A stretch of 64,000 nucleotides of DNA from positions 1,054,001-1,118,000 of the forward strand of contig NZ_CP117782.1 of the NCBI RefSeq assembly GCF_028657905.1, given 5' to 3'. Shown here piece after piece: positions 39,724 to 48,520 of this stretch; positions within the stretch are counted from its first letter, which is position 1; each line of letters begins with the position of its first letter. Made by a program: the position numbers and the translations under genes. The stretch is from Burkholderia sp. FERM BP-3421. Its GTDB lineage: Bacteria; Pseudomonadota; Gammaproteobacteria; Burkholderiales; Burkholderiaceae. Under the pieces are notes generated by a model. The model searched no databases. It was not told where the DNA came from and worked only from the letters and a program-made list of their open reading frames with translations.

Positions 39724-40692
39724 ATGACCCCCGATCAACTGATAACGTTCGCCGCCGTGGCCGACCATCGCAACATCAGCCGCGCCGCCCAGGCGCTGCA
39801 TTTGTCGCAGCCCGCGGTGTCGGGGCAGTTGCGCCAGCTCCAGGACGAATTCGGCGAGCCGCTGTACCAGCGCGACGGGCGCGGCGTGCGGCTCACGCCG
39901 GTCGGCGAGCAGCTTGCCTGCTACGCGTCGCAGCTGCGCGACACCTTCGCGCAGGCGCGCACCTATCGCGACGCGGTGCGCGGCCTGGAGCACGGCACGC
40001 TGCGGATCGGCGCGAGCACGACGCCCGCGAGCTATGTGCTGCCTTACCTGATCGCGGCGTTCCAGCCGCTTGCGCCGGGCGTCGCGATCCGCACGATGAG
40101 CGGCAACACGGCGGAGGTGGTGAGCGCGCTGGCGTCGCTCGACATCGCGCTGATCGAGGGGCCGCCGGGCGCCGCGCTGCCGCCGGGCACCGGGACGCAT
40201 GCGTGGCGCGAGGACGAGATCGTCGCGATCGCGCCGGCACGGCATCCGCTCGCGCAGCGTGGCGCGGGCGGGCGCGCCCGCGCCACGCTTGCGGAGCTGG
40301 GCGCGCAGCCGCTGGTGCTGCGCGAGGCGGGGTCGGGCGTGCGGCAGCTGGTCGAGCGCGCATTCGCGCGCGCGGCCGCGCCGATGCGCGTCGCGCTCGA
40401 GATCGCGGGCGTCGAGGCGGTCAAGGAAGCGGTGCGCGCGGGCATGGGAATCGGCTTCGTGTCGGCGATGTCGCTCACGCATGACGACGCGGCGCTCGTC
40501 GCGCTGTCGTTCGATCCCGAGCCGCTGGTTCGCCGCTTCTCGATCCTTGTGCCGCACGACACCGTGCCGTCGCGCGCGGCGGCGCGTTTCCTCGATCTGT
40601 GCCTGCACGGCGCGGCGACGCCCGGCGATGCAACGGCGCTCGACATCGCGATGCCCCCCGACGCGTCCGTTCCCGATTCGCCCACAGCCTAG
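39724..40692 (+). CDS. LysR-family regulator, YeiE/CbbR-like
   Basis: 322 residues. The helix-turn-helix MTPDQLITFAAVADHRNISRAAQALHLSQPAVSGQLRQLQDEFG and the effector domain start GTLRIGASTTPASYVLPYLIAAF are typical of the CysB/CbbR/YeiE branch. Divergent from the yeiH-like exporter and likely its activator. The C-terminal 20 residues are proline-rich and unconserved. Confidence 0.92.
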   Translation: MTPDQLITFAAVADHRNISRAAQALHLSQPAVSGQLRQLQDEFGEPLYQRDGRGVRLTPVGEQLACYASQLRDTFAQARTYRDAVRGLEHGTLRIGASTTPASYVLPYLIAAFQPLAPGVAIRTMSGNTAEVVSALASLDIALIEGPPGAALPPGTGTHAWREDEIVAIAPARHPLAQRGAGGRARATLAELGAQPLVLREAGSGVRQLVERAFARAAAPMRVALEIAGVEAVKEAVRAGMGIGFVSAMSLTHDDAALVALSFDPEPLVRRFSILVPHDTVPSRAAARFLDLCLHGAATPGDATALDIAMPPDASVPDSPTA

Positions 40693-40948
40693 AGGCCGTT
40701 TTCGCGGCAATCCCGATCGAAAATCGATTCCGAGGGGAGGCCTGAAATCGCCGCCGATGGCGGCGCTTTCCCGAGGGGATTTCCGCCGGGGTGTTCGGCG
40801 CGGCCCGCGCCTTGCCCACGCTCCGCAGGAAGTCTCCCGGGGAAGCGCGCGATTCCGGGCGTTCGCCTGCGCGTTCCGCACACCGAAAACCCTAGGGATT
40901 TCCTCTATGGCCCGGGTCCGGCGACGGGCGCACCATTCCGTTCAAATT

Positions 40949-40966
40949 AATGGAACCGGTTCCATT
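40949..40966. promoter_or_regulatory. LacI-type (PtxS) operator of the kgu operon
   Basis: Perfect 18-bp palindrome AATGGAACCGGTTCCATT with the central CpG typical of LacI/GalR sites; it closely resembles the PtxS operator TGAAACCGGTTTCA of Pseudomonas. It ends 17 bp before the kguE ATG, ideal for repression. The regulator gene lies at the end of the operon. Confidence 0.85.
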
Positions 40967-40983
40967 CGAACCGAGGCAGAAAC

Positions 40984-41754
40984 ATGAACAAGGCAGAGAT
41001 CGTCATCGTCGCGAGTGCATTTGGTCCCGAGGCCGTTCGCCGGGACGGGCACCATGCATTCGTGGCCGAGGCGGCGCGGGCAGGCGCGGCGGGTTTCGAG
41101 GTGCGGCGCGAACTGTTCGCGTCCGGGCAGGACACGCTGGCGCGCGCGCTGGCCGAACTGGGCGCGGCGATTGCCGCGGCCGGGCTGTGGTCGGTGTACT
41201 CGACCCCCGACACGCTGTACACCGACGCCGGCGCGCTGAACCGCGAGGGCTTCGTGACGGCGCTCGCCGAAGCGGACGCGCTCGGCGCGCGCTACGTGAA
41301 ATTCCAGCTGGGCGGCTACGCGAGCGACCCGTCCGCGCGCGAGATCGCGGCGCTGGCCGCGCCGGCGCGCGCGCGGATCCTGGTCGAGAACGGCCAGCTG
41401 CCGCAAGGCGGCGCGCTCGCGCAGTTCGCGACGCTGTTCGCCGCCTTGCGCGCGGCGGGCGCGCCCGACCTGCTCGGCATGACGTTCGACATCGGCAACT
41501 GGCAGTGGCCCGGCGAAGCGCCGCTCGCGGCGGCGGACACGCTCGCCGCGCACGTCGAGTACATTCATTGCAAGGCCGTGACGGGCGAGGGCGCGCGCCG
41601 CTTCGCCGTGGCGCCCGCCGCCGACGATCCGCTGTTCGGGCCGGTGCTCGCGCGCCTGCCGGCCGATGTGCCGCGCGGCATCGAATTCCCGCTCGACGCG
41701 GCGGACCTCGCCGCCGATGCGCGCCGCCGGGTCGCGTGGCTCGAGGCCGCCTGA
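40984..41754 (+). CDS. kguE: 2-ketogluconate operon sugar-phosphate isomerase/epimerase-like protein KguE
   Basis: 256 residues, AP-endonuclease-2-type TIM barrel: VKFQLGGY, ILVENGQ with a metal-binding Glu, MTFDIGNWQWPGE, and VEYIHCKAVTG. It is the first gene of the kguE-K-T-D cluster used for 2-ketogluconate catabolism; the exact reaction of KguE is not established. A PtxS-type operator lies directly upstream. Confidence 0.87.
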   Translation: MNKAEIVIVASAFGPEAVRRDGHHAFVAEAARAGAAGFEVRRELFASGQDTLARALAELGAAIAAAGLWSVYSTPDTLYTDAGALNREGFVTALAEADALGARYVKFQLGGYASDPSAREIAALAAPARARILVENGQLPQGGALAQFATLFAALRAAGAPDLLGMTFDIGNWQWPGEAPLAAADTLAAHVEYIHCKAVTGEGARRFAVAPAADDPLFGPVLARLPADVPRGIEFPLDAADLAADARRRVAWLEAA

Positions 41755-41809
41755 CGCATCTCGCCACGCCGGGCGCGAGGCGCGCCGGCAGGATGAAGGA
41801 ACCCCAAGC

Positions 41810-42802
41810 ATGAACAGCAAGCAACTCGACGTCGTCACCTACGGCGAAGCCATGGCGATGTTCGTCGCCGCCGAGACCGGCCCGCTCGCCGAGGTCGGCC
41901 GGTTTACGAAGCGCGCGGCCGGCGCGGACCTGAACGTCGCGATCGGTCTCGCGCGCCTCGGCTTCAAGGTCGGCTGGATGAGCCGCGTGGGCCGCGACTC
42001 GTTCGGCCGCTTCGTGCTCGACACGCTCGCGCGCGAGGGCATCGACGCCTCGTGCGTGACGCTCGATGCGCGCTATCCGACCGGTTTCCAGCTGAAGTCG
42101 CGCTGCGACGACGGCAGCGATCCGGTCGTCGAATATTTCCGCGCGGGCTCGGCCGCGAGCCACCTGTCGCTGGCCGACTACGTGCCGGACTACGTGCTCG
42201 GCGCGCGCCACCTGCACTTGACGGGCGTCGCGCCCGCGATCTCGGCCTCGTCGTGCGAACTGGCGTTCCAACTGGCGCGCGAGATGCACGCGGCGGGCCG
42301 CTCGATCTCGTTCGACCCGAACCTGCGGCCCTCGCTGTGGCCCTCGACCGACGTGATGACGCGCACGCTCAACGCGCTCGCGGCGCTGGCCGATTGGGTG
42401 TTGCCGGGTCTCGCCGAAGGCCGCCAGCTGACCGGCCGCGACACGCCGGCCGAGATCGCGCGCTTCTATCTCGACCAGGGCGCGCGCGGCGTCGTGATCA
42501 AGCTCGGGCCGGCGGGCGCGTACTATCAGACCGCGACGGGCGAAAGCGGCGCCGTGGCGGCGGAACGCGTCGAGAATGTGGTCGACACGGTCGGCGCGGG
42601 CGACGGTTTCGCGGTGGGCGTCGTGAGCGCGCTGCTCGAAGGGAAGGGCGTGGCCGACGCGGTGGCGCGCGGCAACGGGATCGGCGCGCTGGCGATCCAG
42701 GTGATCGGCGATTCCGAAGGCCTGCCGACCCGCATCGAACTCGATCGCCTCGAAAAACGCAGCAATCGGCCGCATCGGCTAGAGGATTCGCTCACCCGAT
42801 AA
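41810..42802 (+). CDS. kguK: 2-ketogluconokinase (PfkB family)
   Basis: 330 residues. N-terminal substrate motif VTYGEAMAMFVAAETGPL, FTKRAAGADLNVAIGLARLGF, and the C-terminal PfkB signature VVDTVGAGDGFAVGVVSALL, whose Asp is the catalytic base. Expected to phosphorylate 2-ketogluconate to 2-keto-6-phosphogluconate with ATP. Specificity is taken from the neighbouring KguT/KguD. Confidence 0.9.
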   Translation: MNSKQLDVVTYGEAMAMFVAAETGPLAEVGRFTKRAAGADLNVAIGLARLGFKVGWMSRVGRDSFGRFVLDTLAREGIDASCVTLDARYPTGFQLKSRCDDGSDPVVEYFRAGSAASHLSLADYVPDYVLGARHLHLTGVAPAISASSCELAFQLAREMHAAGRSISFDPNLRPSLWPSTDVMTRTLNALAALADWVLPGLAEGRQLTGRDTPAEIARFYLDQGARGVVIKLGPAGAYYQTATGESGAVAAERVENVVDTVGAGDGFAVGVVSALLEGKGVADAVARGNGIGALAIQVIGDSEGLPTRIELDRLEKRSNRPHRLEDSLTR

Positions 42803-42878
42803 GACGCAGGCGCGCGCCGCGGGAAAGGCACAATCGCGGCGCGCATCCAGCGCCATTCGCACCAGGAGACAACCCATC

Positions 42879-44159
42879 ATGCCCGCAACGCTTGCGCTTC
42901 GCCGTTGGTGGACGATCATGCCGATCGTCTTCATCACCTACAGTCTCGCCTACCTCGACCGCGCCAACTACGGATTCGCGGCGGCGGCCGGGATCAACCA
43001 GGACCTCGGCATCAGCAAGGGCCTGTCGTCGCTGATCGGCGCGCTGTTCTTCCTGGGTTATTTCTTCTTCCAGATTCCCGGCGCGATCTACGCCGAGCGG
43101 CGCAGCGTGAAGAAGCTGGTGTTCTGGAGCCTGATCCTGTGGGGCGCGTGCGCCGCGCTCACCGGCATCGTCAGCGACATCCCGTCGCTGATGGCGATCC
43201 GCTTCCTGCTCGGCGTCGTCGAGGCCGCCGTGATGCCCGCGATGCTGATCTTCATCAGCAACTGGTTCACGAAAGGCGAGCGCTCGCGCGCGAACACCTT
43301 CCTGATCCTCGGCAATCCGGTCACGGTGCTGTGGATGTCGGTCGTGTCGGGCTACCTCGTGCATGAGTTCGGCTGGCGCCACATGTTCATCGCGGAGGGC
43401 GTGCCGGCGATCCTGTGGGCCGTGTGCTGGTGGCTGCTGGTGCAGGACAAGCCCGCGCAGGCGCGCTGGCTCACCGACCAGGAAAAGCGCGATCTCGCCG
43501 CCGCGCTCGCCGCGGAGCAGGCCGCGATCAAGCCGATGCGCAACTATGGCGAGGCGTTCCGCTCGCCCGCCGTGATCAAGTTGTGCGCGCAATATTTCTT
43601 CTGGAGCATCGGCGTGTACGGCTTCGTGCTGTGGCTGCCGTCGATCGTGAAGAACGGTTCGTCGCTCGGCATGGTCGAGACCGGCTGGCTGTCCGCGCTG
43701 CCCTATCTGGCCGCCACGATCGCGATGCTGTTCGCGTCCTGGGCCTCCGACAAGGTCGGCTCGCGCAAGGCCTTCGTGTGGCCGTTCCTGCTGATCGGCG
43801 CGGCCGCGTTCGCGGCGTCGTTCGCGCTCGGCTCGACGCATTTCTGGATCTCGTATGCGCTGCTGGTGGTCGCGGGCGCCGCGATGTACGCGCCGTACGG
43901 CCCGTTCTTCGCGATCGTGCCGGAGCTGCTGCCGCGCAATGTCGCGGGCGGCGCGATGGCCCTCATCAACAGCATGGGCGCGCTCGGTTCGTTCTTCGGC
44001 TCGTACTTCGTCGGCTACCTGAACGGCGCGACCGGCTCGCCCGTGGCCTCCTATGCGTTCATGAGCGCCGCGCTGATCGCGGCCGTCGTGCTGACGCTCG
44101 CCGTCAAGCCGCAGCCGGATGCGACCGCGCCGCTCGCCCATCCGTTGCAAGGAAAATGA
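42879..44159 (+). CDS. kguT: 2-ketogluconate MFS transporter
   Basis: 426 residues, about 12 helices, anion:cation symporter branch of the MFS (phthalate permease/ExuT-like): FITYSLAYLDRANYGFAAAAGINQDLGISKGLSSLIGALFFLGYFFFQIPGAIYAE. A conserved SRANTFLILGNPVTVLWM segment and ASWASDKVGSRK in the middle loop follow. Imports 2-ketogluconate produced in the periplasm. Lies between kguK and kguD. Confidence 0.92.
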   Translation: MPATLALRRWWTIMPIVFITYSLAYLDRANYGFAAAAGINQDLGISKGLSSLIGALFFLGYFFFQIPGAIYAERRSVKKLVFWSLILWGACAALTGIVSDIPSLMAIRFLLGVVEAAVMPAMLIFISNWFTKGERSRANTFLILGNPVTVLWMSVVSGYLVHEFGWRHMFIAEGVPAILWAVCWWLLVQDKPAQARWLTDQEKRDLAAALAAEQAAIKPMRNYGEAFRSPAVIKLCAQYFFWSIGVYGFVLWLPSIVKNGSSLGMVETGWLSALPYLAATIAMLFASWASDKVGSRKAFVWPFLLIGAAAFAASFALGSTHFWISYALLVVAGAAMYAPYGPFFAIVPELLPRNVAGGAMALINSMGALGSFFGSYFVGYLNGATGSPVASYAFMSAALIAAVVLTLAVKPQPDATAPLAHPLQGK

Positions 44160-44163
44160 TTCG

Positions 44164-45141
44164 ATGAAACCCCGTATCGTCGCCTACAAGCCGTTGCCCG
44201 ACGACGTCCTCGCGTATCTGCGCGAACACGCCGACGTGACCTGCGTGGACGACGTCGACGCGCTCGCCGCCGCGCTGCCCGACGCCGACGGCGCGCTCGG
44301 CGCGAGCCTCCGGATCACGCCGGCGCTGCTCGATCGCGCGCCGCGCCTGAAGGCGTGGTCGACCATCTCGGTCGGCTACGACAACTTCGACGTCGCGGAC
44401 CTCACGCGGCGCGGCATCGTGCTCGCGCACACGCCGGACGTGCTGACCGAATCGACCGCCGACACCGTGTTCGCGCTGATCCTCGCGAGCGCGCGGCGGG
44501 TCGTGGAACTCGCGAACTTCGTGAAGGCGGGGCAGTGGCGGCACAGCATCGACGAGCAGTACTACGGCACCGACGTGCAGGGCAAGACGCTCGGCATCAT
44601 CGGGCTCGGCCGGATCGGCGCCGCGGTCGCGCGGCGCGGGGCGCTCGGCTTCCGGATGCCGGTGCTGTACACGAACCGCAGCCCGAATCCACAGGCCGAG
44701 GCCGACTACGGCGCGCGTCGCGTGCCGCTCGACACGCTGCTCGAACAGGCCGATTTCGTCTGCGTGCAGGTGCCGCTGTCGGAGGAGACGCGCCACCTGA
44801 TCGGCACGCCCCAGCTTGCACGAATGAAAGCCGGCGCGATCCTGATCAACGCATCGCGCGGCCCGGTGGTCGACGAGGCCGCGCTGATCGACGCGCTGCG
44901 CGCGGGCGCGATCCGCGGCGCCGGGCTCGACGTGTTCGAGCGCGAGCCGCTCGCCGTCGATTCGCCGCTGCTGTCGATGCCGCAGGTGGTCGCGCTGCCG
45001 CACATCGGCTCCGCGACCCGCGAGACCCGTCATGCGATGGCGCGCTGCGCGGCGGAAAACCTCGTGGCGGCGCTCGCCGACACGCTGCGGAGTAATATCG
45101 TCAACCGCGAGGCGTTGCGACCGGAGCAACGCGACGCGTGA
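44164..45141 (+). CDS. kguD: 2-ketogluconate-6-phosphate reductase (D-2-hydroxyacid dehydrogenase family)
   Basis: 325 residues. NAD(P) motif GIIGLGRIGAAVARR, the family signatures NASRGPVVDEAALIDALRAG and the catalytic arginine/glutamate/histidine set ending in LPHIGSATRETR. It reduces 2-keto-6-phosphogluconate to 6-phosphogluconate, feeding the Entner-Doudoroff pathway. Four bp after kguT; last gene of the operon. Confidence 0.9.
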   Translation: MKPRIVAYKPLPDDVLAYLREHADVTCVDDVDALAAALPDADGALGASLRITPALLDRAPRLKAWSTISVGYDNFDVADLTRRGIVLAHTPDVLTESTADTVFALILASARRVVELANFVKAGQWRHSIDEQYYGTDVQGKTLGIIGLGRIGAAVARRGALGFRMPVLYTNRSPNPQAEADYGARRVPLDTLLEQADFVCVQVPLSEETRHLIGTPQLARMKAGAILINASRGPVVDEAALIDALRAGAIRGAGLDVFEREPLAVDSPLLSMPQVVALPHIGSATRETRHAMARCAAENLVAALADTLRSNIVNREALRPEQRDA

Positions 45142-45586
45142 TCGTTTCGGGCGGATGTGGCCGGTTGGCGGCGATCGTCGCCTGACAAGCACGAATACTC
45201 GGAATTCGCTCGCTTTTCCCGAACCGGCCGGTAGAATCCGCTGAAAATCTCGCGGCGCGGCAGGCGCGCCGCTTCGAAGCGGAGCAGCCGATGAACGGCA
45301 ACACCAGCGACCGCGCCGGCCGGCGCGGTCGTGCGGATTCCGGATGGTTGGGGCGCCTTGTGATCGGCCCCGGCCGCCGCGGGTTAGAAGCGCTCGTCAG
45401 GGTCGGGGCCGTCCCGCTGCGTTATGATCGCCCGCTGATCGAGGCAGTACCGTGTGGCGCGCAGCACGGCGACGTGTGCGCCGGGCCGGGGCCGACGGGC
45501 GGCGAAGACCGCGCGCGGCCCCATTCCAACAACAATTGCCCGTCCGTTCACGAGGCGGCGCGGGCCACGTGTCACGAGGCACCATA
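45142..45586. other. Intergenic region before ptxS
   Basis: About 445 bp. Frames at 45291-45587 and others have no recognisable domain and poor start contexts. A promoter for ptxS should lie here; a second PtxS palindrome was looked for and not seen. Confidence 0.4.
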
Positions 45587-46630
45587 GTGACTGAATCCCA
45601 GAGTACAGCGCAGCGTCCCGCGACCATCAGCGACGTGGCGCGTGAGGCCGGCACCGGCAAGACCAGCGTGTCGCGCTACCTGAACGGCGAGACCAACGTG
45701 TTGTCCGCCGATCTGCGCAAGCGGATCGAAGTCGCGATCGAACGGCTCAACTACCGGCCGAACCAGATGGCGCGCGGGCTCAAGCGCGGCCGCAACCGGC
45801 TGCTCGGCCTCCTGGCCGCCGACCTGACGAATCCTTACACCGTCGAGGTGCTGCAAGGCGTCGAGGCGGCCTGCCACGCGCTCGGCTACATGCCGCTCAT
45901 CTGCCACGCGGCGAACGAAGTCGAGATGGAGCGCCGCTATCTGCAGCTGCTCACGACCTACCGGGTGGAGGGCATGATCGTCAACGCGCTCGGCGCGGAA
46001 GAGGCGGTGCTCAAGCCGCTGCGCGGCGGCGGCATCCCGACGGTGCTGGTCGACCGCACGGTCGAGGGCTTCGAGGCGGACCTGATCGGCCTCGACAACG
46101 CGGCGGCGATCGAGCTGGGCCTGCGGCACCTGACCGAGCAGGGCTACCAGGCGGTGCATTTCGTCGTGCAGCCGTTCACGCAGGTCAGTTCGCGGCGGTT
46201 GCGCGAGGCGGCCTTCCGCGCGGCGTTCGCACGCGCGGGCCGGTCCGCGCCGGCGCCGATCGTGCTGGACCTCAAGGATCCGGAGGCCGCGCAGCAGGCG
46301 CTCGCCGCGCTCGATGCGCTGGTCGGGACGGCCGCGCGCACGGGCGGCCGTCTCGCGCTGTTCGCGGCCAACGCGCCCGTCGCGCTCGCGATCGCGCGGC
46401 ACCTGCGCGGCCGGCACGGCGCCGATTGGCAGCGCCATGTCGCGCTCCTGTCGATCGACGATCCCGAATGGGCGGAGCTGATCGGCATCACCACGATCCG
46501 CCAGCCCACCTACGAAATCGGCTATCGCGCGGTGGAATTCGTCCATGAGCGCATCGACGGCGCGACGGGCGCGGTGCGCGAAACGCTGCTGCCGGGCGAG
46601 CTGATCGTGCGCGCGTCGACCGCAAGCTGA
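45587..46630 (+). CDS. ptxS: LacI-family repressor PtxS
   Basis: 347 residues from GTG 45587. Helix-turn-helix ATISDVAREAGTGKTSVSRYLNGETNVLSADLRKRIEVAIERLNYRPNQMARGLKRGRN, then a periplasmic-binding-protein fold (LLGLLAADLTNPYTVEVLQGVEAA). The gene lies directly downstream of kguEKTD and the operon carries a matching CCGG-centred palindrome, so it is the likely 2-ketogluconate-responsive repressor. GTG is chosen as the codon nearest the conserved domain; a GTG 16 bp upstream is out of frame with it, and the longer frame from 45452 has no similarity. Confidence 0.9.
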   Translation: MTESQSTAQRPATISDVAREAGTGKTSVSRYLNGETNVLSADLRKRIEVAIERLNYRPNQMARGLKRGRNRLLGLLAADLTNPYTVEVLQGVEAACHALGYMPLICHAANEVEMERRYLQLLTTYRVEGMIVNALGAEEAVLKPLRGGGIPTVLVDRTVEGFEADLIGLDNAAAIELGLRHLTEQGYQAVHFVVQPFTQVSSRRLREAAFRAAFARAGRSAPAPIVLDLKDPEAAQQALAALDALVGTAARTGGRLALFAANAPVALAIARHLRGRHGADWQRHVALLSIDDPEWAELIGITTIRQPTYEIGYRAVEFVHERIDGATGAVRETLLPGELIVRASTAS

Positions 46631-46644
46631 GTATCATGCGGGGC

Positions 46645-46662
46645 GTGCACCGGCCGGTGCAC
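46645..46662. repeat. Perfect 18-bp palindrome after ptxS
   Basis: GTGCACCGGCCGGTGCAC lies between the ptxS stop and the next start. Its CCGG-centred core recalls a LacI site, but as RNA it would make a short hairpin without T-run. Role undecided. Confidence 0.5.
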
Positions 46663-46687
46663 GCGATTTCGACCAAGGATGTTGTCC

Positions 46688-47476
46688 ATGACTGTTGCTC
46701 CCGTCACGCTGGCGGCGCTGATCATCGCCACGTTGTTCGTGGCGCTGCTGCCGCTTGCGCTGTACCGTTTCCTGCGCCGTCCGATGGCGCTCGACAAGCG
46801 CGATGCGATCATCGGCGTGATCGTGTTCACGCTGTTCGCGACCCTGCTCGAACGGGCCTTCTACGGGCTGGTCCTGTCGCAGCCGGCCGCGATGCAGTGG
46901 TTCGCGAAGCCGGCGGCCTTCCTCGCGTTCAGCATGGCGACGGCCGCGCTGTTCGAGGAAGTCGGCCGTTATCTCGGCATGCGCGTGCTCGCGCGGCGCT
47001 ATGGCGGCTCGGCCGGCGACAGCCGCGGCCTGGGCCACGGCATCGGCTACGGCGGCGCGCAGGCGTGGTTCGTCGGCGTGCTGGTGCTCGGCCAGTGGGT
47101 GTACCTCGCCTGGCTCGCGAATCGCGGCCAACTGAACGAGCAGCTCGCGACCATGCCGGCCAATCTCGCGTTGCGCATCCAGGTGATGCTCGCGACGCTG
47201 TCGGTCCAGTCGATCACGGTGATGGTGCTCGAGCGCGTCGCCGCGCTCGCGTTCCAGGTGCTGCTGTCGGTGCTGATGTGGCGCGGCGTGCGCGCCGGCA
47301 AGCACTGGATCCTGCCGCTCCTGATCATCGTGCATCCGCTCGGCGACCTGCCGTCGATCCTCTACAATCTCGGCGCCGTGCCGTTCGGCTGGATGATCGC
47401 CGGCTACGTGCTGATCGCGGCGCTGCCCGCGCTCTGGCTCGTGCGCCAATGCCGCCCGGCGGCCGCGGCGGCCTAG
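46688..47476 (+). CDS. YhfC-family intramembrane protease-like protein
   Basis: 262 residues, about eight helices. FEEVGRYLGMR with a double glutamate plus arginine, the GHGIGYGGAQAW motif in the middle, and the late HPLGDLPSILYN segment match the YhfC family, which is related to CPBP/Rce1-type glutamic intramembrane proteases. Membrane-embedded peptidase activity is inferred only. AAGGA nine bases before ATG 46688 favours this start over 46679. Confidence 0.8.
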   Translation: MTVAPVTLAALIIATLFVALLPLALYRFLRRPMALDKRDAIIGVIVFTLFATLLERAFYGLVLSQPAAMQWFAKPAAFLAFSMATAALFEEVGRYLGMRVLARRYGGSAGDSRGLGHGIGYGGAQAWFVGVLVLGQWVYLAWLANRGQLNEQLATMPANLALRIQVMLATLSVQSITVMVLERVAALAFQVLLSVLMWRGVRAGKHWILPLLIIVHPLGDLPSILYNLGAVPFGWMIAGYVLIAALPALWLVRQCRPAAAAA

Positions 47477-47485
47477 GAGGCGGCG

Positions 47486-47848
47486 ATGGAAGACTACATT
47501 TACGAATGCGCGAGCGCCGAGTTCGACGTGCTCGCGCACGTGGTCTGCGATCTGTTTCCCGAGCAGACCCGTTTCGCCGAACGCAGCGACGAGGCCGGCC
47601 GTTTCCTGTCGGTGCAGTGGCTCGGCATGCGCTTCGGCGCGACGCCGCGCCGCATGACGCTCGACGTGCGGATCGCGCCCGCCGCGCTGGCCCGCTATCT
47701 CGCGCTCGCGCCGCAGCAGCGCGCGCGCAGCCATGCGGTGCTGCGCGCGTTCATCGAGGCGCAGCTCGGCTCGTTCGAGGAAATGCATGCGGAAGGCGTG
47801 GCCGTGCCGCGCGAATCGGCGTTGCTGATCGACGCGCCGTTCGCGTAA
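47486..47848 (+). CDS. Small conserved protein, DUF3022-like
   Basis: 120 residues, no signal peptide or membrane helix. The pattern DLFPEQTRFAE, VQWLGMRFGATPRRMTLDVRIAPAAL and RSHAVLRAFIEAQLGS resembles a Burkholderia-restricted family (DUF3022). Function unknown. Starts 9 bp after the YhfC-like gene, so co-transcribed with it; followed by a strong terminator. Confidence 0.7.
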   Translation: MEDYIYECASAEFDVLAHVVCDLFPEQTRFAERSDEAGRFLSVQWLGMRFGATPRRMTLDVRIAPAALARYLALAPQQRARSHAVLRAFIEAQLGSFEEMHAEGVAVPRESALLIDAPFA

Positions 47849-47872
47849 GCGGCCGTTGCCGCGCCGATAAAG

Positions 47873-47909
47873 GACAAGGCCCGCCATCGTCACGATGGCG
47901 GGCCTTGTC
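47873..47909. terminator. Bidirectional terminator hairpin
   Basis: GACAAGGCCCGCCATCG and CGATGGCGGGCCTTGTC form a perfect 17-bp stem with a TCA loop. It separates two convergent genes and probably ends both transcripts; T-runs are absent. Confidence 0.75.
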
Positions 47910-47928
47910 GCATCGGGCGGAAGCGGGC

Positions 47929-48363
47929 TCAGTCGGCGTCGCGATACACCTGCGCGAAGCGCGGCGCCTGCACCACGCCGTAGTCGCCCGGCGCGTACTG
48001 CATGACCCAGTCGCCCGCGATGCCGCGCAGCACGTCGCCGTCGGCCGAGCGCGCGATCGAGAAGGGCGCGTCCATGCGCTTCGCGAGCACCACGGCCGGG
48101 CGGTTCCGATAGGCGCCCGCCGCGCCGTGCGCGAGCGCCGCGTCGACGGGCAGGTATTTCGCGTCGAAGCGCGCGCGCGACACCACCCAGCGGTCGCCCG
48201 TCGAGCCGGTGACGAGCGCGTCGCCCGCGACATAGCGGTTGAGCCCTTCGAGGCTCATCAGTTCGCCCGCGGCGGCGGCGAACTCGACCTGAACCGTTTC
48301 GTTCTTGACGACACGCCGCGCGGCCGGATCGGCGCGCAGGTCGAGATTGTTCAGTTCGATCAT
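47929..48363 (-). CDS. PGDYG-motif protein
   Basis: 144 residues. The C-terminal PGDYGVVQAPRFAQVY is the signature of the PGDYG protein family (unknown function); a related WVVSRARFDAKYLPV and a DWVMQYAPGDYG repeat make two similar halves. Cytoplasmic by appearance. The ATG at 48363 begins the conserved part; upstream sequence is not conserved-looking. Confidence 0.8.
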   Translation of the reverse strand: MIELNNLDLRADPAARRVVKNETVQVEFAAAAGELMSLEGLNRYVAGDALVTGSTGDRWVVSRARFDAKYLPVDAALAHGAAGAYRNRPAVVLAKRMDAPFSIARSADGDVLRGIAGDWVMQYAPGDYGVVQAPRFAQVYRDAD

Positions 48364-48520
48364 GATCGGATCTGCAGGAAGAAAACCCGGCACTTTATCT
48401 CGAAATGGAGCCTGGCGCACCTGGCAACACGTACCTTGTTGCATCGCACACAGGGGGCGAAGATGGGGCGCGGCGCATGGCCGGCGTCGCATACCTCATC
48501 GGATAAAAAAGGAGAAATAG

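Noticed and set aside
45291..45587. 98-codon frame between kguD and ptxS
   Set aside because: No family resemblance, overlaps other frames, weak start context.
46645..46662. Second PtxS operator
   Set aside because: The CCGG-centred palindrome lies after ptxS, and its half-site GTGCACCGG differs from the AATGGAACCGG half-site upstream of kguE; listed only as a repeat.
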